From Pseudaquabacterium terrae (GTDB lineage: Bacteria > Pseudomonadota > Gammaproteobacteria > Burkholderiales > Burkholderiaceae_C), in assembly GCF_013266755.1 (NCBI RefSeq), contig NZ_JABRWJ010000002.1, positions 186,001-250,000 of the forward strand: a DNA stretch of 64,000 nucleotides. Reading direction: 5' to 3'. The notes under the pieces were generated by a model, which worked only from the letters and a program-made list of their open reading frames with translations, ran no database searches and had not been told where the DNA came from. Position 1 is the stretch's first letter. Every line of letters starts with the position of its first letter. Positions 47,658 through 57,690 of the stretch are shown here, piece after piece. The translations under genes and the position numbers were made by a program.

Positions 47658-48626
47658 TCAGTCGGCGTACTGGCCGGCGGCCTTGATGACCGGGCCCCAC
47701 TTGTTGATCTCGGCCTCGACGAACTTCTTGTGGTCGGCGCCGTTGACCCGGTTGTCGGTGACCACCACCGCACCGAGCGCCTCTTCACGCTTGATGAACT
47801 CGGGGTCCTTCAGCGCGGCCTTCAACGCGGTGTTGATCTTGTCGAGCGCAGCCTTCGGCGTGCCCTTGGGCGCGTACAGGCCGTGCCAGATCGAGACGTT
47901 GAAGCCCTTCATGCCGGACTCGTCGAGCGTCGGCAGCTTGGCCAGCGTCGGCGTCGTGAGGCGCTTGGTCGTTGTCACCGCGAAGGCCTTGATCTTGCCG
48001 GACTCGATCTGGCCGCTGGTATTGGTGGTCTGGTCGCACATGATGTCGACCTGGCCGCCGAGCAGGTCGTTCATCGCCGGCGCGGTGCCCTTGTACGGCA
48101 CGGTCGTCATGTCGATCTTCACGCTCTGCTGGAACAGCAGGCCGCACAGGTGCGATGCGGCGCCCAGACCGGCGTTGGCGAGGTTGACCTTGCCCTTGTT
48201 CGCCTCGAGCCACTTCATCAGCTCGGCGAAGTTGTTGGCCGGCAGCGTCGGCCGGCCGACGACGGTCATCGGCACTTCGTTGATCAAGCCGAGGTACTCG
48301 AAGTCCTCGAGCGTCTTGAAGGGCAGGTTGCGGTACAGCGCCGGCGAGGTCGCCATGCCGATGTGGTGCAGCAGCAGCGTGTAGCCGTCCGGTGCGGCCT
48401 TGGAGACCTTCGATGCGCCGAGCGTGCCGCCGGCGCCGCCGACGTTCTCGATCACGATGACCTGGTTGATCTTCGTGCGCAGCGCCTCGCCGAGGTCACG
48501 CGCGACCTTGTCGGTCGGGCCGCCGGCCGCGAAGGGCACGACGATGGTGATCGGCTTCTCCGGGTATTCGGCGAATGCGGCACCGGCCAGCGTGGACAGT
48601 GCGGTGGCGAGCAGCAGCTTCTTCAT
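47658..48626 (-). CDS. Bug-type tripartite tricarboxylate binding protein
   Basis: This 322-aa periplasmic protein has a signal peptide (MKKLLLATALSTLAGAAFA) and the Bug/TctC fold, with PITIVVPFAAGGPTDKVARDLGE near the N-terminus and the ligand loop region LLLHHIGMATSPALYRNLPF. Bug proteins capture carboxylic acids in Bordetella and relatives. No TctA/TctB genes lie nearby, so it is probably an orphan receptor, as is common in Burkholderiales. Confidence 0.92.
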   Translation of the reverse strand: MKKLLLATALSTLAGAAFAEYPEKPITIVVPFAAGGPTDKVARDLGEALRTKINQVIVIENVGGAGGTLGASKVSKAAPDGYTLLLHHIGMATSPALYRNLPFKTLEDFEYLGLINEVPMTVVGRPTLPANNFAELMKWLEANKGKVNLANAGLGAASHLCGLLFQQSVKIDMTTVPYKGTAPAMNDLLGGQVDIMCDQTTNTSGQIESGKIKAFAVTTTKRLTTPTLAKLPTLDESGMKGFNVSIWHGLYAPKGTPKAALDKINTALKAALKDPEFIKREEALGAVVVTDNRVNGADHKKFVEAEINKWGPVIKAAGQYAD

Positions 48627-48763
48627 CTCGGTCTCCTGGTATTGCGGGACGGTGGGGAAGGAGATGCTACGAGTGACGCCTTGCCTTCGACTGTCGGGAA
48701 CTACCTAGTCAACCGGTGGCCTCGCGCTGCGTTGCGCTGCCCGATGTCAGCCCGGCGCCGGCC

Positions 48764-50026
48764 TCAGTTGTAGCTGCGCGCGTCCTCGATCACCTTGCCG
48801 TCGTTGGGCAGCGCGCCGGGGGGACTGAACTCCACCTCGCCGCGCAGCTTGGTGATGTCGCGGATGCTGGTGGCGATCGCCGCGGCGAGACCGTCAGGCG
48901 CGTTCGCGACCTCGGCGCGCAGCGTCATGCGGTCGTTGGCCATCTCGCCCGAGACGACCAGGCGCGCGCGCACCACCTCGGGATGGCGGCGCACGATCTC
49001 GGCGACCTGGCTCGGGTGCACGAACATGCCGCGTACTTTGGCCGTCTGGTCCGCGCGCCCGAGCCAGCCCTTGATGCGGATGTTGGTGCGGCCGCTCGGG
49101 CACGCGCCCGCGAGCACCGCCGACAGGTCACCGGTGCCGAAGCGCACCAGCGGGTAGTCGGGATTCAGCACCGTGACGACGACCTCGCCGACCTCGCCGT
49201 CGTTCACCGGCTCGCCGGTGCCGGGGCGCACGATTTCGAGGATCACCGACTCGTCGAGCACCAGCCCTTCGCGCGCGCTCGTCTCGTAGGCGATCAGGCC
49301 GGCATCGGCGGTGGCGTAGCTCTGGAAGGCCTCGACGCCGCGCTCGCTCAGCCAGTCGCGCAGCGACGGCGGAAAGGCCTCGCCGCCGACCATCGCCTTG
49401 TGCAACGAACCGATGCCGACGCCGTGCTCGCCGGCTTTCTCGACCAGGATCTTCAGGAAGCTCGGCGTGCCGATGTAGCCGTGCGGCTTCAGGTCGGCCA
49501 CCGCCTGCAGCTGCAGCTCGGTGTTGCCGATGCCGCCGGCGAAGGTGGTGCAGCCGACGGCGTGCGCGCCGGCTTCCATCATCGCGCCGGCGGGGGTCAG
49601 GTGGTAGCTGAAGCTGCAGTGCGCGAGGTCGCCTTCGCGAAAGCCGGCGGCGTAGATCGCGCGCGCCATGCGCCAGTAGTCGCCGGCGGTGCCCTCGGGT
49701 TCGTAAATCGGGCCGGGCGACTGGTATACGCGCCGCGCGCCGCGACCCGACGCGACCCCACGCCAGCCGATCGCCGAATAACCGCCGAAAGGATCGGCCG
49801 CGCGGCGTGCCTTCTGGCGCTCGAGCAGCTCGTGCTTGCGCAGCACCGGCAGTCGCGCCAGCGCCGCGCGGCTGGTGATCGTGGCGGCGTCGATGCCGTC
49901 GAGCAGCTCGGCCATCGCCGGGCTCCCACGTTGCGCCTGGGCGACCTGGCCCGGCAACGCGGCCAGCAGCGCCGCTTCGCGCGCCGCCGGATCGCGCGTC
50001 TCCAGCGCGTCGAAAAACGGGTTCAT
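48764..50026 (-). CDS. PaaK-like CoA ligase
   Basis: The 420-aa adenylate-forming protein is of the phenylacetate-CoA ligase type. Recognisable parts are QSPGPIYEPEGTAGDYWRMA near residue 100, HLTPAGAMMEAG, YATADAGLIAYE, NPDYPLVRFGTGDLSAVL and the C-terminal IKGWLGRADQTAKVRGMFV. It should activate an aromatic or aryl-acetic acid with CoA. It ends the import operon, overlapping the small upstream gene as ATGA. It may act together with the acyl-CoA synthetase at the operon head. Confidence 0.87.
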   Translation of the reverse strand: MNPFFDALETRDPAAREAALLAALPGQVAQAQRGSPAMAELLDGIDAATITSRAALARLPVLRKHELLERQKARRAADPFGGYSAIGWRGVASGRGARRVYQSPGPIYEPEGTAGDYWRMARAIYAAGFREGDLAHCSFSYHLTPAGAMMEAGAHAVGCTTFAGGIGNTELQLQAVADLKPHGYIGTPSFLKILVEKAGEHGVGIGSLHKAMVGGEAFPPSLRDWLSERGVEAFQSYATADAGLIAYETSAREGLVLDESVILEIVRPGTGEPVNDGEVGEVVVTVLNPDYPLVRFGTGDLSAVLAGACPSGRTNIRIKGWLGRADQTAKVRGMFVHPSQVAEIVRRHPEVVRARLVVSGEMANDRMTLRAEVANAPDGLAAAIATSIRDITKLRGEVEFSPPGALPNDGKVIEDARSYN

Positions 50027-50325
50027 CGGTCCTCCTCGGTCCAGCGCGCGAGCCGGCGTTTGACTTCGTCGGTGAACTTGCGCACGTCCGGGCTGGCGCC
50101 AAGCACGAAGCGGTCCCACTCCGGCGTCCCGCCGCGCATCGGGCGTCTGGCCAGGCGCGCAGTGATCGTCTTGTCGTCCGCCTCGAGCTCGATCACGCGC
50201 GAGCCTTTCAACTCGTAGCCGTCGCCGCGCTCGGAAAGCGTGCGCAGGTCGCGCAGGCTGCGTTTCAAGAGTCCGAGGGCCTCCGCCGGCTTGAACGGCG
50301 GCAGTGCGAAGAAGTCGTCGCTCAT
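50023..50325 (-). CDS. Small conserved hypothetical protein in liv operon
   Basis: The 100-aa protein is not recognised. It is charged, without signal peptide or TM helix, and predicted helix-strand-helix (FKPAEALGLLKRSLRDLRTLSE, VIELEADDKTITARLAR, DVRKFTDEVKRRLARW). It is coupled to the PaaK-like gene (ATGA) and 13 bases after LivF, so it is probably part of the uptake/activation system. Confidence 0.8.
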   Translation of the reverse strand: MSDDFFALPPFKPAEALGLLKRSLRDLRTLSERGDGYELKGSRVIELEADDKTITARLARRPMRGGTPEWDRFVLGASPDVRKFTDEVKRRLARWTEEDR

Positions 50326-50338
50326 GTTCGCGGCTCCT

Positions 50339-51148
<810 letters not shown>

Positions 51149-51270
51149 TGGGGTACCTTCGGGCTGCGCCCTCCGGTATTCGCCCTTCGGGCGGCCGTGC
51201 GGGCTCATGCTTGGGCTCTTTCTCGAGCGAGGGCTCCACCGTCGGAGCCCTCGCGGTCAGGTCAAGGACG
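51149..51270 (-). repeat. Palindrome-rich intercistronic segment, diverged hairpin repeat
   Basis: Minus-strand reading gives GAGCCCGCACGGCCGCCCG followed by AAGGGC, similar to the conserved hairpin at 55584-55615 but diverged. GCCC-gaa-GGGC and GGGCTGCGCCC palindromes are visible, and AGGGCTCCACCGTCGGAGCCCT (written here in parts, 51230-51251) forms a further stem. This region lies between the binding-protein gene and LivF. Confidence 0.45.
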
Positions 51271-52608
51271 TCAGCTCTGGCAATCCTGCGGCGTGCGGCG
51301 CGTGAGCTTCTTCTCGCTCGCGTACTTGTCCGCCGAAGCCTTGACCATCGGCTTCAGGACCGAGTCGTCGGCCTGCAGCCAGTCGGACGTGAATTGCCAC
51401 TTGCTGCCGTCCCAGGTGTGGATCCGCGCCCAGGAGTCGCCGCGGTGATCGACACAGCTGGTCGAGACCGGACGCATCACGCCGGCGAAGCCCAGCGCGT
51501 CGAGCTTCTTCTGGTCGAGCGCGAGGTTCTCGAGACCCCAGCGCACCTGCTCGCCGGTCATCACCTTGCCCTTGCCGTAGCGCTCCTGCGCGCGCTTGAT
51601 GCCCTCGGTCCCGAGCATTGCCGCGATCACCCCGCGCGTGTACAGCACCGAGCCGACCTCCTCCTTCGGGCCGGTGCCCTGGCCCTTGCCGTGCACCGCC
51701 TCGAGGATGTCCTTGATGACCTTGGCGTTCGGCTCGGCGCCATGCTGCAGCGTCAACGCGTTGTAGCCCTTGGCGCTGGCGCCGACGTCCTTGACGTCGG
51801 GTTCGGCCCCGGCCCACCAGACGCCGTACATCTTCTCGCGCGGGTAGCCGGTGGCGACAGCTTCCTTGATCGCGGCTGAGTTCATCACGCCCCAGCCCCA
51901 CAGGAAGAGGTAGTCGGGCCGGTTCTGGCGGATCTGCAGCCAGGTCGACTTCTGCTCGATGCCGGGCAGCACCACCGGCAGCAGCGTCAGCTCGAAGCCG
52001 TGCATCTTGCTGGCTTCCTGCAGGTAAGGAATGGGCTCCTTGCCGTACGGGTGGTCGGCATAGACCAGCGTGATCTTCTTGCCCTTCAGGTTGGCCACGC
52101 CCCCTTCCTTCTTGCCGACGTAGTTGACCAGCATGTCGGCGGCCGACCAGTAGGTGCCCAGCAGCGGGAAGTTCCACTTGAACACCGCGCCGTCCGCACT
52201 GTCGGCGCGGCCGTAGCCGGTCGTGATGATCGGAATCTTGTCGTTCGGCGCCTTCTCGGTCAGCGCGAAGGTGATGCCGGTGGACAGCGGCTCGACCAGC
52301 GATGCGCCGCCGTGCTTGCCCTTCAGGCGCTCGTAGCACTCGACGCCCTTGTCGGTCGCGTACGAGGTGTCGCACTCCTCGACGAGGATCTTGACGCCGT
52401 TCATCCCGCCCTTGACGTTGACCAGCTTCAGGTAGTCGGCGTAGCCGTTGGCGAATGGAACGCCGTTCGGCGCAAACGGGCCGGTGCGGTAGCTGAGCAT
52501 CGGGATGAACTGCTCCTTGGCCTGCGCGAAGGAGGCGGAAGCGCCCAATAGCGCACCGCTGGCCACTGCCGCGAGCGCGGCGGCCTTGAGCAAGGTTGTC
52601 GGTGTCAT
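51271..52608 (-). CDS. Liv-type ABC transporter substrate-binding protein
   Basis: This 445-aa protein is of the Peripla_BP_6 family with a signal peptide (about 28 residues, ending ASASFAQA). It carries FIPMLSYRTGPFAPNGVPFANG, GKKITLVYADHPYGKEPI and the C-terminal cysteine region TPQDCQS. The ligand is probably an aromatic or other organic acid rather than leucine, given the adjoining CoA ligases (inference). It is in line with the permease genes. Confidence 0.92.
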   Translation of the reverse strand: MTPTTLLKAAALAAVASGALLGASASFAQAKEQFIPMLSYRTGPFAPNGVPFANGYADYLKLVNVKGGMNGVKILVEECDTSYATDKGVECYERLKGKHGGASLVEPLSTGITFALTEKAPNDKIPIITTGYGRADSADGAVFKWNFPLLGTYWSAADMLVNYVGKKEGGVANLKGKKITLVYADHPYGKEPIPYLQEASKMHGFELTLLPVVLPGIEQKSTWLQIRQNRPDYLFLWGWGVMNSAAIKEAVATGYPREKMYGVWWAGAEPDVKDVGASAKGYNALTLQHGAEPNAKVIKDILEAVHGKGQGTGPKEEVGSVLYTRGVIAAMLGTEGIKRAQERYGKGKVMTGEQVRWGLENLALDQKKLDALGFAGVMRPVSTSCVDHRGDSWARIHTWDGSKWQFTSDWLQADDSVLKPMVKASADKYASEKKLTRRTPQDCQS

Positions 52609-52649
52609 TGTTGTCTCCGGGTTGCGCACGCGACGGTGCTTGGTTGAAC

Positions 52650-53726
52650 TCAGTGGGGGAACGGCCACAGCCGCAGCTTGTCCTTGCCGATCGACCAAAG
52701 ACGGGCCAGGCCATGCGGCTCGACCACCAGGAAGAACACGATCAGCGAGCCGTAGATCATCAGCACGACATGCGAGACCGTGGCGGTGTCGACCGCCAGC
52801 CCGACCGCGGCGCCGGCCACCGGCAACAGGCGGTCGAGCGCAATCGGAAGCACGACGATGAACGCGGCGCCGAAGAAGCTGCCCATCACCGAGCCCAGGC
52901 CGCCGATGATGATCATGAACAAGAGCTGGAACGAACGGTCGATCGAGAAGGCCGAGGGCTCCCACGAGCCGAGGTAGACGAAGCCCCACATCACGCCGGC
53001 CACGCCGACGACGAAGGAGCTCACCGCGAACGCGCTCAACTTGGCGTAGATCGGGCGGATCCCGATCACCGCGGCGGCCACGTCCATGTCGCGCATGGCC
53101 ATCCATTCCCGGCCGATGTGACCGCGCACCAGGTTCTTGACCAGCAGTGCGCAGACGACGACCACGACCAGACAGAAGAGGTACTTCTGCACCGGCGAGA
53201 CGACAGGAATGCCGAAGACGTTGAGGTCGGCGACGGCCACCGAGCCCGACGCGGCGTAGTTGGTGAACCATTTGATGCGCAGGAACGCCCAGTCGAAGAA
53301 GAACTGCGCGGCCAGCGTGGCCACCGCGAGGTACAGGCCCTTGATGCGCAACGAAGGAATGCCGAACAACATGCCGGCCACCGTGGCGCACAGGCCGCCG
53401 AACAGCAGCGACACCAGCAGCGGCGTGCCATCGATGCGGACCTGCAGGTTGTACGCGGCATAGGCACCCACGGCCATGAAGGCGCCGGTTCCGAGCGAGA
53501 TCTGCCCGCAGTAGCCGACCAGGACGTTGAGGCCGAGGGCGGCCAGCGCCAGGATCAGGAACGGGATCAGGATCGCGCGCAACAGGTACTCGTCGGCCAG
53601 CAGCGGCACCGCCACGAAGGCCAGCACCAGCAGGCCGGCGATCACGATGCGGTCCTGCAGGATCGGAAAGATCTGCTGGTCGGCGCGGTACGAAGTCTTG
53701 AACTGGCCGTTTTCGCGGTAGAGCAT
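52650..53726 (-). CDS. livM: Liv-type ABC transporter permease LivM
   Basis: The 358-aa permease has about ten transmembrane helices and the family signatures LNVLVGYCGQISLGTGAFMAVGAY and the EAA-like loop IGREWMAMRDMDVAAAVIGI. It forms the transmembrane channel with LivH. It lies 25 bases downstream of LivH's stop. Confidence 0.93.
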   Translation of the reverse strand: MLYRENGQFKTSYRADQQIFPILQDRIVIAGLLVLAFVAVPLLADEYLLRAILIPFLILALAALGLNVLVGYCGQISLGTGAFMAVGAYAAYNLQVRIDGTPLLVSLLFGGLCATVAGMLFGIPSLRIKGLYLAVATLAAQFFFDWAFLRIKWFTNYAASGSVAVADLNVFGIPVVSPVQKYLFCLVVVVVCALLVKNLVRGHIGREWMAMRDMDVAAAVIGIRPIYAKLSAFAVSSFVVGVAGVMWGFVYLGSWEPSAFSIDRSFQLLFMIIIGGLGSVMGSFFGAAFIVVLPIALDRLLPVAGAAVGLAVDTATVSHVVLMIYGSLIVFFLVVEPHGLARLWSIGKDKLRLWPFPH

Positions 53727-53751
53727 GTCGGGTCTCCGGGTATGTCGTGGG

Positions 53752-54681
53752 TTAGACCCGATCGATGATCTTCTCGCCGAAGAGGCCTTGCGGCCGCACC
53801 AGCAGCACCAGCAGCACCAGTACGTAGCCGAACCAGATCTCGATGCCGCCGCCGACCAGCGGGCCGACGAAGACCTCGGACAGCTTCTCGCCGACGCCCA
53901 GCAGCAGCCCGCCGATGATCGCGCCGGGCACCGACGTCAGGCCGCCGAGGATCACCACCGGCAGCGCCTTCAACGCCAGCACCGACAGCGAGAACTGCAC
54001 GCCGAGCTTGGAACCCCAGATGATCCCGGCGACCAGCGCGACGAAGCCGGCGACCGACCAGACGATGACCCAGATGCGCTTGAGCGGGATGCCGATCGAC
54101 TGCGCCGCCTGGTGGTCATCGGCCACCGCGCGCAGCGCGCGGCCGGTGCCGGTGTACTGGAAGAACAGCGACAGCACGATCACCAGCGCGGCGGCGATCA
54201 CCGCGGCATACAGGTCTTCCTTGTTGATCAGCACGCCGCCCGGGAACAGGCTTTCCATCAGGAACATCGGTTCCTTCGGCAGGCCGACGTCGATCTTGTA
54301 GATGTCGCTGCCGAAGATCGTCTGGCCGAAGCCGTCGAGGAAGTAGGTGATCCCCAGCGTGGCCATCAGCAGCGTCACGCCCTCCTGGTTGACCAGCTTG
54401 CCGAGCACCAGCCGCTCGATGAACCAGGCCACCGCGATCATCACCAGCATCGCGCCGACGAAGGCCAGCAGGTTGGCGAGGAAGCGGTTGTCGAGGCCGA
54501 GCAGCTTCGGGATCCATTCGGAGAAGCGCGCCATCGCCAGCGCCGCGAACAGCACCATCGCGCCCTGCGCGAAATTGAAGACGCCGCTGGCCTTGAAGAT
54601 CAGCACGAAGCCGAGCGCGACCAGGCCGTAGAGCATGCCGCTCATCAGGCCGCCGATGAAGGTTTCGAGGAAGAAGCCCAT
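53752..54681 (-). CDS. livH: Liv-type ABC transporter permease LivH
   Basis: The product is 309 aa with about eight transmembrane helices. It begins MGFFLETFIGGLMSGMLYGL and has the EAA-like loop RALRAVADDHQAAQSIGI and GLTSVPGAIIGGLLLGVGE, as expected for LivH. It pairs with LivM. Only 13 bases separate it from LivG upstream. Confidence 0.93.
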   Translation of the reverse strand: MGFFLETFIGGLMSGMLYGLVALGFVLIFKASGVFNFAQGAMVLFAALAMARFSEWIPKLLGLDNRFLANLLAFVGAMLVMIAVAWFIERLVLGKLVNQEGVTLLMATLGITYFLDGFGQTIFGSDIYKIDVGLPKEPMFLMESLFPGGVLINKEDLYAAVIAAALVIVLSLFFQYTGTGRALRAVADDHQAAQSIGIPLKRIWVIVWSVAGFVALVAGIIWGSKLGVQFSLSVLALKALPVVILGGLTSVPGAIIGGLLLGVGEKLSEVFVGPLVGGGIEIWFGYVLVLLVLLVRPQGLFGEKIIDRV

Positions 54682-54694
54682 GGTCGATGCCTGC

Positions 54695-55552
54695 TCAGTG
54701 GGAGGTGCCGAGGTACGCGGAAATCACGTCCTCGTTGCGGCGCACTTCTTCGGGCGTGCCGTCGCCGATCTTCTTGCCGTAGTCGAGCACGACGACGCGG
54801 TCGGAGATGTCCATCACGACGCCCATGTCGTGCTCGATCAGCACGATCGTCGTGCCGAACTCCTCGTTGACGTCGAGCACGAAGCGGCACATGTCCTGCT
54901 TCTCCTCGACGTTCATGCCGGCCATCGGCTCGTCGAGCAGCAGCACCTGCGGCTCCATCGCCAGCGCGCGGCCGAGGTCGACGCGCTTCTGCAGCCCGTA
55001 GGGCAGCCGGCCGACCGGCGTCTTGCGCCAGGCCTGGATCTCGAGGAAATCGATGATGTGCTCGACGAACTCGCGGTGCTGCATCTCCTCGCGCTCGGCG
55101 GCGCCGATGCGCAGTGCCTGCTGGAAGATGTTCGACTTCATCTTCAGGTTGCGGCCGGTCATGATGTTGTCGATCACGCTCATGCCTTTGAACAGCGCCA
55201 GGTTCTGGAACGTGCGCGCGATGCCCATTTCGGCGACCTGGCGCGAGTTCATGTGGTTGAAGGTCCGGCCGCGGAAGCTGATCGAGCCGTGCTGCGGCGC
55301 GTAGACGCCGTTGATGCAGTTGAGCATCGAGCTCTTGCCCGCGCCGTTCGGGCCGATGATCGCCCGCACCTCGTGCTCGCGCACGTCGAAGCTGATGTCG
55401 GTGAGCGCCTTGACGCCGCCGAAGGCGAGCGAGATGTTGCGCACGTCGAGGATCACGGCACCCGGCGCGCGCACCGGCTGCAGCGTCGCGTCGTCGTTGG
55501 CGGCGACGGGGCTTTCAGCCGTTAGCGTCGCGTATGCGGTGGTGGCACTCAT
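54695..55552 (-). CDS. livG: Liv-type ABC transporter ATPase LivG
   Basis: This 285-aa ATPase has Walker A GPNGAGKSS at about residues 68-76 and Walker B VLLLDEPMAGMN; the signature is RLPYGLQKRVDLGRAL, which replaces the usual LSGGQ with LPYGLQ, as is common in LivG. The first 30 residues are a low-complexity extension. It is preceded by the hairpin repeat (copy 2) and lies downstream of the acyl-CoA synthetase gene. Confidence 0.92.
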   Translation of the reverse strand: MSATTAYATLTAESPVAANDDATLQPVRAPGAVILDVRNISLAFGGVKALTDISFDVREHEVRAIIGPNGAGKSSMLNCINGVYAPQHGSISFRGRTFNHMNSRQVAEMGIARTFQNLALFKGMSVIDNIMTGRNLKMKSNIFQQALRIGAAEREEMQHREFVEHIIDFLEIQAWRKTPVGRLPYGLQKRVDLGRALAMEPQVLLLDEPMAGMNVEEKQDMCRFVLDVNEEFGTTIVLIEHDMGVVMDISDRVVVLDYGKKIGDGTPEEVRRNEDVISAYLGTSH

Positions 55553-55583
55553 TGGGAAACCTCCGTGCTTCGCACTGCGGTGC

Positions 55584-55615
55584 GAGCCCCCTTCGGAACG
55601 GCCGGGCGGGGGCTC
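55584..55615 (-). repeat. Hairpin repeat with conserved 16-base loop, copy 2
   Basis: An 8-bp stem GAGCCCCC / GGGGGCTC encloses the loop TTCGGAACGGCCGGGC, which is identical to that of copy 1 at 13749-13778. On the minus strand its first arm begins with the GA of the acyl-CoA synthetase stop codon, as in copy 1. The changes between the stems are compensatory. Confidence 0.87.
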
Positions 55616-57593
55616 ATGCAGCCCTCCGAACGGCAGGGAAAGTCTTGACGTCGGCAATCTTCAGCGTCGCCGAGACAGAGCCGGTGCGGCCGTCCTCGAA
55701 CTTCATCGCCGTCTCGATGAACTGCTCGGTCCTGCCGCCGTAGAGCGCGTCGACCAGCACCTTGTACTTGTCGCCGATCGTGCCGCGGCGGACCTTGCGC
55801 GTGCGGGTCAATTCCCCGTCGTCGGCATCGAGCTCCTTGTGCAGGATCAGGAAGCGGCTGATCTGGCTGCCGGCGAGCCGGTCGTCCTGGCTCAGGTCCG
55901 CGTTGACCTTCTCGACGCAGTCGCGGATCAGCGCGTAGACCTCGGGCTTCTGCGCCAGGTCGGTGTAGCCGGCATACGGCAGGTTGTTCTTCTCGGCCCA
56001 GTTGCCCACCGCGTCGAAATCGATGTTGATGAAGGCGCAGACCGAGGCGCGCTGGTCGCCGAAGGCCACCGCCTCCTTGATCTGCGGAAAGAACTTCAGC
56101 TTGTTCTCGACGTACTTGGGCGCGAACATCGCGCCGTCGTTGGCGCCGCCGACGATGCGGCCGACGTCCTTGGCGCGGTCGATGATCTTCAGGTGCCCGC
56201 CGGCATCGATGAAACCGGCATCGCCGGTGTGGTACCAGCCGTCCGGCGTCAGCACCTCGGCGGTAGCGGCCGGGTTCTTGTAGTACTCCTTCAGCAGCCC
56301 CGGCGACTTGACGAGGATCTCGCCCGAGTCGGCCAACTTGATCTGCACGCCCTCGATCGGCACGCCCACGGTGTCGGCCCGGGCTTCGTTGTCGGGTTGC
56401 AGGCAGACGAAGACCGCGGTCTCGGTCGAGCCGTAGAGCTGCTTCAGGTTGATGCCGATCGAGCGGTAGAAGGTGAACAGGTCGGGCCCGATCGCCTCGC
56501 CCGCGGTGTACGCGACCCGCACGCGCGAGAAGCCCAGCGTATTGCGCAGCGGGCCGAAGATGGCCAGGTCGCCGAGCTGCCACTTCAGCCGGTCTGTTGC
56601 GCTGACCGGCTTGCCGTCCATCAGCGCCGGGCCGACGCGCTTGGCGACCGCCATGCAGCGATGGAACAACCAGCGCTTGAACGCGCCGGCGTCCTCCATG
56701 CGGATCATCACGCTGGTCAGCAGGCCCTCGAAGATCCGCGGTGGCGCGAAGTAGTAGGTCGGGCCGACCTCCTTCAGATCGATCGTCACCGTGGCCGCCG
56801 ACTCGGGGCAGTTGACGACGTAGCCGCAGGCCAGCCACTGCGCATAGCTGAAGATGTTCTGGCCGACCCACGCCGGCGGCATGTAGGCCAGCACTTCTTC
56901 ATCGGCCGTCAGCTTGTCGAAGCTCTTGCCGGCGTTGGCGCGGTCGAGCAGCGTGAAATGCGTGTGCACGACGCCCTTCGGATGGCCGGTGGTGCCGGAG
57001 GTGAAGAACATCGCCGCGACGTCGTGCGGCTGGCCGGCACCGACCTGGGCGTCGTAGAAGCCGGGCTCGCGCTGGCTGCGCGCAGTGCCGCTCGCGATCA
57101 GCGCATCGAGCGCCTCGAGGCCGGGCTCGCCGTACTTGCGCAGGCCGCGCGGATCGTCGTACCAGATGCGCGCGAGCTGCGGACATTGCGGGCGGATCTC
57201 GAGCAGCTTGTCGACCTGCTCCTGGTCTTCGACGATCGCGTAGCGCACCTCGGCGTTGTTGACCGGGAAGACGAATTCGGTGGTCGCCGCGTCCTGGTAC
57301 AGCGGCACCGGCACCGCGCCGATCGATTGCGCCGCGAGCATCGAGGCATACAGGCGCGGCCGGTTGTCGCCGATCACGACCACGTGATCGCCGCGCCGCA
57401 CGCCGGCCTCGGCCAGGCCGCAGGCGAGCTGCCGCACCAGCGTTGCCAGCTGTCCCCACGTGACGGTCTGCCAGATGCCGTAGAGCTTCTCGCGCAACGC
57501 GGCGGCCTGCGGGCGCTCACGGGCGTGGTCCAGCATCAGGCGGGGGAAGGTCGTTTGCACCGGCAGCTCCTTCGGCACGAGTTGCCCGGCCAT
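55614..57593 (-). CDS. AMP-dependent acyl-CoA synthetase
   Basis: This 659-aa enzyme of the long-chain/aryl acyl-CoA synthetase group has the P-loop FFTSGTTGHPKG at about residues 205-216, the adenylate-site region YGSTETA, GWYHTGDAG and the catalytic-Lys region KVRRGTIGDKYK near the C-terminus. It heads the import operon and would convert the imported acid to a CoA ester. The ATG at 57593 is preceded by GAGGG at seven bases; the frame is open 12 codons further upstream. Confidence 0.9.
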   Translation of the reverse strand: MAGQLVPKELPVQTTFPRLMLDHARERPQAAALREKLYGIWQTVTWGQLATLVRQLACGLAEAGVRRGDHVVVIGDNRPRLYASMLAAQSIGAVPVPLYQDAATTEFVFPVNNAEVRYAIVEDQEQVDKLLEIRPQCPQLARIWYDDPRGLRKYGEPGLEALDALIASGTARSQREPGFYDAQVGAGQPHDVAAMFFTSGTTGHPKGVVHTHFTLLDRANAGKSFDKLTADEEVLAYMPPAWVGQNIFSYAQWLACGYVVNCPESAATVTIDLKEVGPTYYFAPPRIFEGLLTSVMIRMEDAGAFKRWLFHRCMAVAKRVGPALMDGKPVSATDRLKWQLGDLAIFGPLRNTLGFSRVRVAYTAGEAIGPDLFTFYRSIGINLKQLYGSTETAVFVCLQPDNEARADTVGVPIEGVQIKLADSGEILVKSPGLLKEYYKNPAATAEVLTPDGWYHTGDAGFIDAGGHLKIIDRAKDVGRIVGGANDGAMFAPKYVENKLKFFPQIKEAVAFGDQRASVCAFINIDFDAVGNWAEKNNLPYAGYTDLAQKPEVYALIRDCVEKVNADLSQDDRLAGSQISRFLILHKELDADDGELTRTRKVRRGTIGDKYKVLVDALYGGRTEQFIETAMKFEDGRTGSVSATLKIADVKTFPAVRRAA

Positions 57594-57604
57594 TTCCGAG
57601 CCCT

Positions 57605-57656
57605 CGTTGGACGCAGATGCTAGGGACAAGTTTGACGTCGAGATGTCGGTCCAACG
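57605..57656. promoter_or_regulatory. Possible operator in the divergent ligase/regulator region
   Basis: An 8-base inverted repeat CGTTGGAC (57605-57612) and GTCCAACG (57649-57656) lies between the divergently transcribed operon and the Crp/Fnr-type gene. The 36-base spacer is larger than a usual Crp/Fnr site, so it could represent two half-sites bound by dimers or a loop. It is the best regulatory candidate in this 97-base region. Confidence 0.35.
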
Positions 57657-57690
57657 ACAATCCTAGGGTCCGACCCGAGCGGAGTTTCCC

